Assembly (NCBI GenBank): GCA_963828215.1
Contig: CAWHFO010000016.1
Span: 114,004 to 178,003, forward strand
DNA: 64,000 nt
Direction: 5' to 3'
From: CAVTJL01 sp963828215
Lineage (GTDB): Bacteria > Pseudomonadota > Alphaproteobacteria > Geminicoccales > Geminicoccaceae
The notes under the pieces were generated by a model. The model had not been told where the DNA came from. It did no database searches and saw only the letters and a program-made list of their open reading frames with translations. The position numbers and the translations under genes are program-made. Below, in pieces: positions 56,741 through 64,000 of this stretch (positions are counted from its first letter, which is position 1; every line of letters starts with the position of its first letter).

Positions 56741-56950
56741 TCAACGTCTGAGCGCGACCAAGCGGTTGAGGGCATCGACCCGTCGCTGGCAACCGCCGCA
56801 GGGCCTGATCCCGACGGCGTAGGTCACGCGCCGGACGACGTCACCGAGACCGATCTGTTGGTCGGAGACGAAGCCAGGCAGCCGGACCTCGAGTCGAGGC
56901 CCGGCACTCCCGCTCGACGGGTCGAGCCGTTCGTTCGAGCTCTTCGTCAT
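56741..56950 (-). CDS. Small conserved CxxC protein coupled to the protease
   Basis: 69 residues from ATG 56950, overlapping the protease stop by four bases (ATGA). The middle has RLPGFVSDQQIGLGDVVRR, again with a PGF motif, followed by GIRPCGGCQRRVDALNRL with Cys51 and Cys54. The IGLGDV...CGGC...ALNR pattern appears familiar from small uncharacterised proteins. It could be a third peptide substrate or a metal-binding helper. Coupling to the protease gene argues for a joint role. Confidence 0.65.
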   Translation of the reverse strand: MTKSSNERLDPSSGSAGPRLEVRLPGFVSDQQIGLGDVVRRVTYAVGIRPCGGCQRRVDALNRLVALRR

Positions 56951-57888
56951 GGGCCGGTCTCCGACGGGCATGCTGTTTGGCCGAGCGGTCGCGGCCCGGC
57001 TTCGGCGAGCCCATTGCGCCACCGCCTCGCTGGCGCGCTCTGCCGCGCCATGATCGCCCCGGCCGCCGACCACGCGTCGAGGAGCGGTGGCACCACGCTG
57101 AGCCGGCGACCTCGGCCTCGGGCCAGCGCCAGATAGATCGAGGTCGCGGTCGCCTCGGGAAAGAGCGACCAAAGGAGGGCGGCCGTACCAGTCACGAACG
57201 GAGCCGCGGCACTGGTGCCGCTCATGGTAAGGGTCCGCCCGCCCGGCGCGAGGCTGGTGATGTCCTGCCCTGGCGCCATCAACCCCTTTCGGGCGATCGA
57301 CGCGCCCAGATTGGTACCGGCGAGCGGGCGCGCCTGCGCATCGCAAGCCACCACCGGGATGACCGCCGGATGTCGGGTGATCGCCGAACTGCCGACGACG
57401 CCTTGATTTCCCGCCGCTGCCACCACGATCACGCCGCGAGCGGCGGCATGGTCGAGCGCGTCCTCCAGCCGGCGCTCCCGGTTCGGTGACGGAAGGGCCG
57501 GGGCGACGCTCAGGTTCAGCAGCTGCACGCCGGCGGCCACGCTGTCGACGATCGCGTCCGCGACCTCATCGGGTGTGGCGGTCAGCGCATCGGTGGCATC
57601 GTCGCGACGCCCGAGGAAGATCGGGCGCACCAGCAATGCGCAGCCGGGGCAGATCGCCGGCGCGGCAGACCCTCGTCGGGCCACCAGGATGCCGGCGACG
57701 AAGGTGCCGTGAGCCGTCGCTGCCGGATCGGGCGCGCCGGATCTGCTGCCCAAGCTCCGAATGCCCGCCGTGGCGAGCTCCGGATGGTCCGCCGCCACGG
57801 CGCCGTCGATCAGCCCGATCCGGATCTCGGGTCGGCCGGCCGTGCACCGCATCAGCGCCGTCAGGCAGACGAGATCTAGCGCATGCAA
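56947..57888 (-). CDS. Subtilisin-like protease of PatA/PatG (cyanobactin maturation) type
   Basis: 313-residue S8 peptidase with a complete catalytic set: Asp28 in IGLIDGAV, His60 in AHGTFVAGIL, Asn161 in AAAGNQG and Ser226 in SGTSAAAPFVTG. No signal peptide is seen, so it is likely cytoplasmic. That fits peptide maturation, as in PatA/PatG, rather than a secreted degradative role. The start is TTG 57888, with AAGGGGA at 7 bases, giving MHALDLVCLTALM; a longer frame from TTG 57921 lacks a ribosome site. First gene of the operon. Family call is from memory of PatA-type proteases. Confidence 0.8.
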   Translation of the reverse strand: MHALDLVCLTALMRCTAGRPEIRIGLIDGAVAADHPELATAGIRSLGSRSGAPDPAATAHGTFVAGILVARRGSAAPAICPGCALLVRPIFLGRRDDATDALTATPDEVADAIVDSVAAGVQLLNLSVAPALPSPNRERRLEDALDHAAARGVIVVAAAGNQGVVGSSAITRHPAVIPVVACDAQARPLAGTNLGASIARKGLMAPGQDITSLAPGGRTLTMSGTSAAAPFVTGTAALLWSLFPEATATSIYLALARGRGRRLSVVPPLLDAWSAAGAIMARQSAPARRWRNGLAEAGPRPLGQTACPSETGP

Positions 57889-57949
57889 CAGACTTCCCCT
57901 TGCCTGCGCAGGCAGCCGCAAATGAGTGCAATAAAAGAAGGTTAATTTT

Positions 57950-57976
57950 AGTATAGGAGATGCGCCGCCGCGTCAA
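57950..57976 (-). promoter_or_regulatory. Promoter of the PatG-like operon
   Basis: On the minus strand TTGACG (57971-57976) and TATACT (57950-57955) are spaced by 15 bases, within a short AT-rich stretch (57920-57960) that stands out from the GC-rich surroundings. It is placed about 60-90 bases upstream of the protease start. The spacer is shorter than the ideal 17. Confidence 0.55.
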
Positions 57977-58348
57977 GACGGAAAGGCTTGCCCCTGAAGG
58001 AGAGCAATGTGCCGAACGGGGAGACCGCCTGCCGCCGGCGACCGATTTCGGCGGGCATCGGCACGGCCCCTGGCCGCGGGAGCCGGCTCGAGCCGTCGGG
58101 CATGCGCGCGCACTCTGCAAGAGCGTGATGGCGGGAATGGCCGGCAGCACGAAGCCGCAGGGGTGTCCGGCGGGGGCCGAGCGTGAACGACCCTGCGCCC
58201 TTGGCAGGCCGATGCAGGATACTGCACCTCGAAAGCGGAGCGCTCGTGCCACGCGCGGGCCCCGTCTCGCGACCCGAGCCGTCCCGCGCCACCGTCCTCC
58301 ATCCGTGCTAGGGAGCAGCCCGGCCCGATCACGGAGCATGGCTTTCGC
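57977..58348. other. Intergenic region between the PatG-like operon and recO
   Basis: About 370 bases between divergent units. No gene, RNA or clear repeat is seen; the recO promoter should be here. In related genomes era commonly precedes recO, and it is not present here. Confidence 0.4.
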
Positions 58349-59083
58349 ATGGAGTGGCAGGACGAGGGCGTCGTTCTTTCGTCTCGCCCGCACGGCGAGC
58401 GGGATGCCATCGTCTCGCTCCTGACCTTCGAGCATGGCCGCCATCTGGGGCTGGTCAGGGGCGGGGCGGGGCGGCGGCAGGCGCCGCTGCTCCAGCCCGG
58501 CAACCGGCTGCAGGCCGTCTGGAAGGCGCGGCTCGCCGACCATCTCGGCCATCTCACGGTCGAGCCCGTGCGCCTCTATGCGGCCGTCCTGCTCGAGGAT
58601 CCCCGCCGGCTCGCCGCCGTCGCCTCGGTCGCGGCCCTGCTCGAGGCCTGCCTCGCCGAGCGCGAGCCGCATCCCCGGCTCTGCGCCGGCCTCGTCGCCC
58701 TCCTCGGCCGCCTGAGCGCCGCTCCCGACTGGCCCGAGGACTATGTCCGCTTCGAGCTTCTATTGGTTGCCGACCTCGGATTTGCGCTCGATCTTTCCGT
58801 ATGCGCGGTAACCGGGGCGACGGAGGACCTGGCCTTCGTCTCGCCGCGCACGGGCCGGGCGGTCAGCCGCGATGCGGCCGGGCCCTATGAGAACCGGCTC
58901 CTCCCGCTTCCGCCCTTTCTTCTCGGCCACGGTGCCGCCGACGACGAACAGATACGGGACGGGCTCAGGCTTGCGGCGCACTTCCTGAGGCGCCATACCC
59001 TCGGGCCCGCCGACCGGCCCCTGCCGCTCGCCCGCGAGCGTTTTCAGGCGTTTTTCGAGACCGCTGACGAGAGCCCCGCATGA
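58349..59083 (+). CDS. recO: DNA repair protein RecO
   Basis: Intact 244-residue recombination mediator that works with RecF and RecR at gaps. N-terminal OB fold: MEWQDEGVVLSSRPHGERDA; HGRHLGLVRGG; then the helical part with FELLLVADLGFALDLSVCAV in place of the Zn region. Like many alphaproteobacterial RecO proteins it is short on Cys. Its stop overlaps the parC start (ATGA), an arrangement common in Alphaproteobacteria. Confidence 0.92.
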   Translation: MEWQDEGVVLSSRPHGERDAIVSLLTFEHGRHLGLVRGGAGRRQAPLLQPGNRLQAVWKARLADHLGHLTVEPVRLYAAVLLEDPRRLAAVASVAALLEACLAEREPHPRLCAGLVALLGRLSAAPDWPEDYVRFELLLVADLGFALDLSVCAVTGATEDLAFVSPRTGRAVSRDAAGPYENRLLPLPPFLLGHGAADDEQIRDGLRLAAHFLRRHTLGPADRPLPLARERFQAFFETADESPA

Positions 59084-61318
59084 GCAAAGCCGCAGCCGCC
59101 TCGGGCGGCGAGATCCGCCCCGTCAATCTCAAGGACGCCCTCTCCGAGCGCTACCTCGCCTACGCGCTCTCGACCATCACCTCGCGCTCGCTGCCCGACG
59201 TCCGGGACGGCCTGAAGCCCGTCCAGCGCCGCCTGCTCCACGCCATGCGCGAGCTGCGCCTCGACCCGGCCAGCGGATTCAAGAAGTGCGCGCGCGTCGT
59301 GGGCGACGTGATCGGCAAGTTCCATCCCCACGGCGACGTTGCCGTCTATGACGCGCTCGTCCGCCTCGCCCAGGCCTTCGCCCAGCGCTATCCGCTCGTC
59401 GACGGTCAGGGCAATTTCGGCAATATCGACGGCGATAACGCGGCGGCGATGCGCTACACCGAGGCCCGCCTGACCCAGGTGGCGATGGCGCTGCTGGAGG
59501 GGATCGACCAGGACACGGTGGACTTCCGCCCGACCTACGACGGCAGCGAGACCGAGCCCGTCGTCCTTCCCGCCGCCTTCCCCAATCTTCTCGCCAACGG
59601 CGCCACCGGCATCGCCGTCGGCATGGCGACCAGCATCCCGCCCCACAATGCGGGCGAGCTCTTTCGGGCCCTGGCTTGGCTGCTCGAGCGCCCGGCCGAC
59701 GCCCCCGCCCCCGACGCGGCCGAGCTTTGTCGGCTCATCCAGGGCCCGGACCTCCCGACCGGCGGCATCCTGATCGAGGACCGGGCCACCATCGCCGAGG
59801 CCTACCGCACCGGTCGCGGCGCGCTTCGCCTGCGCGCCCGCTGGGAGCGCGAGGAGTTGTCCTACGGCCTCTACCAGATCGTCGTCACCGAGATCCCCTG
59901 GCAGGTCCAGAAGTCCCGTCTCGTCGAGCGCCTTGCCGAGCTTTTGTCACTGAAGAAGCTCCCACTCCTGGGCGACCTGCGGGACGAGTTCGTCCGACAC
60001 CGTGCGCCTCGTCCTCGTTCCCAAGGCCCGCACCGTTCCCCCCGAGCTCTTGATGGAGAGCCTTTTTCGTTCCTCCGACCTGGAGGTTCGTCTCTCCCTC
60101 AACATGAACGTGCTCGACCGCAGCGGCGTGCCGCGCGTCATGGGCCTTTTCGAGCTTCTTTGGTCATTTCTCGACCACCGGATGGAGGTCCTGGTCCGCC
60201 GCTCGCGGTTCCGACTGACGAAGATCGCGGACAGGCTGGAGGTCGTGCAGGGCTACCTCAAGGCCTTCCTCGACATCGACCGGGTGATAAAAATCATCCG
60301 CGAGGAGGACGAGCCGCGGCCGGCCCTGATGACCGCGTTCGATCTCACCGAGCGCCAGGTCGAGGCCATCCTCAACCTTCGGCTCCGGAACCTCCGCCGC
60401 CTCGAGGAGATGGAGCTGAAGAAAGAAGAGCGGGCGCTGGGCAAGGAGCAGCGCGAGCTCCAGGCGCTTCTGGCCGACGAGAAGAGGCGGCGGGCGAGGC
60501 TGCGGGAGGAGATGGTGGCTGGCCTGGCCGCCTTCGGCAGCGGGCCCTTGGGCGACCGGCGCACCACGCTCGAGGCCGCACCCACGGTCGAGCCCCAGCT
60601 CCTCGAGCTGCCGGCCGAGCGCTTTCCCGTCACCGTGCTGCTGTCGGCCAAGGGCTGGATCCGCGCCGTCCGCGGCCATCTCGAGGACACGACCGAGATA
60701 AAATACAAGGAGGGCGACGCCGAGCGGTTCGTGCTCAAGGCCCAGTCGACAGACAAGCTCTTGGCCTTCTCGAGCGACGGCCGCTGCTATTGTCTCCCCG
60801 TCGACCGGCTGCCCGGCGGACGCGGCCAGGGCGAGCCGCTCTCCCTCGCCGTCGACGTCGCCAAGGGCGCCGACATTTTTGCCGTTCGCCTGCACGACCC
60901 TCTAGGCCGGCTCGTCCTCGCCACCCGCGAGGGCCGGGGCTTCATCGCGAGCGAGAAAGAGATCGCGGCACAGACGCGGGCGGGCAAGCAGGTCGTCAAC
61001 CTGGGGGAGGGCGACGCGCTCCAGGTCGTGACCCCGGTCCGGGGCGACCTCGTCGCCGTCGTCGGCGCCAACCGCAAGCTTCTTGTGTTCGAGACCGCCG
61101 AGCTGCCCGAAATGTCCCGCGGCCGCGGCGTCATCCTCCAACGCTACAAAGGCGGCGGCCTCGCCGACCTGAAAACCTTCCCGGCCGAGGAGGGCCTCAC
61201 CTGGACCGACGGCGACCGCACCCGCAGGATCGACGACCTCACCGGCTACAAGGGCAAGCGCGCGAGCGCCGGAAGGCTGGCGCCGAGGGGATTCCCGAGG
61301 AGCAATCGGTTCGGGTGA
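59080..61318 (+). CDS. parC: DNA topoisomerase IV subunit A (one frameshift)
   Basis: Decatenating topoisomerase IV catalytic subunit. SERYLAYALSTITSRSLPDV near the start, KCARVVGDVIGKFHPHGDVA, and the active-site Tyr in AMRYTEARL. An extra T near 59987 shifts the frame, and the rest runs uninterrupted to TGYKGKRASAGRLAPRGFPR. Corrected length is 745 residues, as expected. The gene is essential, so a true frameshift would be lethal; this is the strongest single sign that such breaks are sequence errors. Confidence 0.93.
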
Positions 61319-61451
61319 GGGTGCCCCCTTCGCCATGCCCGATCCCGCCCCCGCCGCACCCAAAAAGCGCGGCCCCGACACGAGGGCAAGGCCCGCTCGA
61401 CCATGAACGCCCTCAGGCACGGCCTCCGTGCCCCCCGCTTCTCCTCCCTAG

Positions 61452-62902
61452 TACTACAGCCGTGTTTTCTGTGCTGAGGGTTGTGGTCATGGAGGAGAGC
61501 CATGGCGACAACGGATGGTGGCGAGGCTTGGGCCGAGGAGTTCGAGGCCTTGATGGGTCGGCTGGGTCTGCGGTTCGGGCGGGTCGAGCCGCGTCGGCGG
61601 CTGGCAGCCTATCTGCGCGGGCTTTTGGCGCCGATCGAGCGCAAGAACGGCTGGCAGCTGGCGGAGGCGGCGGGGGACCGGACGCCGGACGGGGTGCAGG
61701 AGTTCCTGAGCCGGGTGCATTGGGATGCCGACGCCGTGCGCGATGACCTGGGAGCCTATGTCGGGGAACATCTGGGGGCTGCCGACGGCGTTCTGGTGCT
61801 CGACGAGACCGGATTCATCAAGAAGGGCCGCAAGTCGGCGGGCGTGCAGCGCCAGTACAGCGGCACGGCGGGGCGGATCGAGAACTGTCAGATCGGCGTG
61901 TTCCTGGGCGGCGCCTGCCCTCCGGCGGCCCGCCGGCCGACCGGGGGGCCAGCCGCTATGGCCGGGCGCTGATCGATCGAGCGCTGTATCTGCCGGAGGG
62001 CTGGGCCTCGGACCGAGGGCGCCGGACCGAGGCCGGCATTCCCGAGGAGATTGCGTTCGCCACTAAACCCAAGCTCGGTTTGGCGATGCTCGAGCGGGCG
62101 CACGCGGCTGGTCTGCCCTTCGCCTGGGTGACGGCCGACAGCGTCTATGGCGCCGACCATGCCTTGCGCCGCTGGCTGCAGCAGCACGGGCTCGGCTACG
62201 TCCTGGCGGTGACCAAAGCGCAGCGGCTCGGTTTCTCCCGGGTCGAGGACCGGGTCGCCGGGATCCCGGCCGGCCTCTGGCGGCGCCTCAGCGCCGGCGA
62301 TGGCGCCAAGGGCCACGGCTCTACGACTGGGGCTATCTGCCCTATGGCGGCGATGCGGCACCCGGTTGGGAGAAGGGCCTACTGCTCCGGCGCAGCATCG
62401 CCCAGCCCGATGAGCTCGCCTTCTACCTCACCCATGCCGCCGACGGCACGGCACTCGCCGAACTCGTCCAGGTGGCCGGCACGCGCTGGACGATCGAGGC
62501 CTGCTTCGAGGCCGCCAAGGGCGAGGTCGGCCTGGATCAGTACGAGGTCCGCTCCCCGCGATGGCCTCCTGGCCATCGCCCCTTCGGGGTTGGATCGCCG
62601 GGCCTTCTGGCCGGCGATGGGCCGGCTGGCACCGCCACGTCACCCTGGCCATGCTGGCGCACGCCTACCTCGCCGTACTCCGCAAGGTCGTCGTCGGGGG
62701 ACGAGCCCACGCTCGACCTGGCAGCAGACCTGCTCCCGCTTACCGTGCCGGAGGTCCGCCGCCTGCTCTGGCATCTCGTCTCGCGGCCCATGCCCGACAT
62801 GGCGGCTGCGCTCGCCTGGTCACGCTGGCGCCGCCGCCACCAGCAACGTGCCCGCCGCTGTCACTGGCAACGGCGAACCTCCATTGAAACCCGGCTGTAG
62901 TA
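61452..62902 (+). mobile_element. IS701-family insertion sequence with CTAG flanks
   Basis: The 15-base sequence CTAGTACTACAGCCG at 61448-61462 is repeated inverted at 62892-62906. CTAG is palindromic, so it can be read as a 4-bp target duplication flanking ends that begin TACTACAGCCG. Length is 1451 bp. The right CTAG is also the entry point of the IS630 element. Confidence 0.75.
61502..62900 (+). pseudogene. IS701-family transposase, frameshifted
   Basis: DDE transposase: VLVLDETGFIKKGRKSAGVQ with RQYSGTAGRIENCQIGVFL; then AWVTADSVYGADHALRRWLQ; and RWTIEACFEAAKGEVGLDQY with the Glu. At least four frame changes (near 61925, 62315, 62560 and 62690). Start ATG 61502; the stop TAG lies within the right inverted repeat. 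The breaks follow the pattern seen in host genes, so it may be intact in reality. Confidence 0.78.
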
Positions 62903-62918
62903 CTAGAGCATTTTCGAT

Positions 62919-63924
62919 TTAGGTAGACCCATACCCACAGTGGGCGAGGTAATTGGCGCATTGGTCGGGCGTGAAGCGGGCGGGCAGGTCGCCTGTGACC
63001 GTCCAGAGCGCCTCCTTGGTTCGCGCGGCAGCTTTTCGGAGCAGGGCCTTGAGCTTGGCGAAGAGCTGCTCGATCGGGTTCAGGTCGGGGCTGTAGGGCG
63101 GCAGGTAGAGGATGGAGGCGCCGGCTGCGGCGATGGCCTGACGGACGCCATCGACTTTGTGGGCAGCGAGATTGTCCATCACCACGACGTCGCTGGGTGT
63201 CAGCGCCGGTGCCAGGACCTGCTCCACATGAGCCCTGAAGGCGGCGCCGGTCATCGGGCCGTCGAGGACCAGGGGTGCGATCACCCCGCTCTGCCGCAGG
63301 CCGGCGATGAAGGTCGTGGTCTGCCAGTGGCCGTGGGGCCGGCCGCCACCAGGCGCTCGTCCGCCGGGCAGCGGCCGTACCGTCTCGCCATGTTGGTGGC
63401 GGTGGCGGTCTCGTCGAGGAAGACGAAGCGGGCGGGATCCATGATCGGTCAGCAGACCGATCATCCGATCCCTGGAAGGGACCGGGCCAGCAGGCCCGGG
63501 AGGAAAGGGCTGCCACGAGCGCCAGCGCCGCCGCCGGATCAGGACGTCGGGCCGATCCTGCTCGGAGGCCTGGAGGACTTTTTTTATGCCTCAGGCCGAG
63601 GCTGCGGAGCGTGCGGTGGAGGGTCGAGAGCGCCGGGCTCAGGCCGAAGCGGCGTCGCAGCTCGCCCTGGAGCTCGACAAGCGTGATGTCGGGCGTCGCC
63701 TCGATGGCCTTCACCAGGTCGTCCTCGTGCCCGGCCAGAGCCGGCGGGCGATGGCCACCGACCTGCGCCGGCGCAGCGCTGCCCGTCTCGCGCACCCGCC
63801 GCATCAGCTTGATCGCCGCCGCGGCGCTCACCTCGAAGCGTCGCGCCGCCTCGCGGATCGAGCTGCCGCCCTCGACCGCGCGCACGATCCGCCCGCGCAG
63901 ATCCATCGACAGCGGTGCCGGCAT
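62919..63924 (-). pseudogene. IS630-family transposase, interrupted by hairpins and frameshifts
   Basis: The N-terminal winged HTH (SMDLRGRIVRAVEGGSSIRE, SAAAAIKLMRRVRETG) starts at ATG 63924. The DDE core follows: FVFLDETATATNMARRYGRC near 63430, DVVVMDNLAAHKVDGVRQAI and YLPPYSPDLNPIEQLFAKLK. Frames change near 63580 and 63350. A stop and about 60 bp of hairpin sequence (63441-63500) separate the HTH part from the catalytic core. Confidence 0.78.
63441..63499. repeat. Three tandem hairpins inside the IS630 transposase
   Basis: A 10-bp stem ATGATCGGTC/GACCGATCAT (63441-63450 with 63455-63464) has loop AGCA. A 5-bp stem (63469-63473 with 63477-63481) has loop GGA. A 7-bp stem CCGGGCC/GGCCCGG (63482-63488 with 63493-63499) has loop AGCA. 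The block interrupts the transposase between WQPF and DPARFVFLDE. Loop and core match the block at 26839-26918. Confidence 0.75.
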
Positions 63925-64000
63925 CCCAAAGCCCCAAGCTGACTCAACCGAGAGTATGGAATTCACAGGTACCAATTCTATGCAATAGGAAAATGCTCTA

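Larger units (their letters stand above)
62906..63998 (-). mobile_element. IS630-family insertion sequence with TA flanks
   Basis: GAGCATTTTC at 62906-62915 is inverted at 63989-63998, with TA immediately outside both ends (62904-62905 and 63999-64000), the IS630/Tc1-mariner target. Length is 1093 bp. The left TA is the centre of the CTAG that flanks the IS701 element. Confidence 0.75.

Noticed and set aside
1..64000. tRNA, rRNA or riboswitch genes
   Set aside because: None was recognised by eye; a covariance-model scan would be needed to exclude small RNAs.

Overview
The window is high-GC DNA whose gene content fits an alphaproteobacterium of a Rhodospirillales/Geminicoccales-like lineage. 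The pointers are the adjacent recO-parC pair, taurine/nitrate-type ABC operons run by LacI regulators, a TRAP carrier, tripartite tricarboxylate (Tct) remnants, a pRiA4b ORF-3 family protein, and twin-arginine-like signals on the solute-binding proteins. This placement is inferred from gene content only. Many conserved genes carry one-base frameshifts, mostly insertions that lengthen a short G or C run. CDS limits are given for the gene as a whole, with each break noted; in almost every case removing one base per break restores a full-length family member.

1-19 kb is catabolic and transport DNA. It holds an aldo/keto reductase and a hydroxyisobutyrate-dehydrogenase-like enzyme beside a taurine-type ABC operon divergent from its LacI regulator. 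Next come a sugar-type ABC operon without an ATPase gene, a TRAP carrier divergent from a sialidase-like protein, an EamA exporter and an AtuA-like pair. 19-25 kb is housekeeping-like: a pRiA4b ORF-3 protein, a TTC38-like protein, a DsbA-fold isomerase, an acyl-CoA ligase and an unknown protein. 25-32 kb is an insertion-sequence island bordered by a ParDE module. It includes an inverted pair of identical IS1595-type elements enclosing an AT-richer cargo that encodes a membrane protein with a Cys-rich tail.

32-36.8 kb has a sulfatase operon, a DUF4410-like lipoprotein and an IS5 element. 36.9-39.5 kb encodes one large TIR / NB-ARC / TPR STAND protein. 39.7-47 kb is a second taurine-type ABC operon with a dienelactone hydrolase, a LacI regulator and a sulfatase, followed by Tct genes collapsed by an internal deletion. 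47-55 kb has an epimerase, two aldo/keto reductases, a TetR regulator, a YHS protein, a decayed IS481 element and an adenylate-cyclase/TPR protein.

The most interesting locus is 55.1-57.98 kb. It is a compact minus-strand operon with its own AT-rich promoter. It encodes a subtilisin-like protease of PatA/PatG (cyanobactin maturation) type, a separate PatG C-terminal-like protein, and three small proteins. Two of these are strongly Cys-rich and share an N-terminal P-G-[FY] leader-like motif. It looks like a ribosomal-peptide (RiPP-like) system outside cyanobacteria. The window ends with recO-parC and with IS701 and IS630 elements nested at a shared CTAG.
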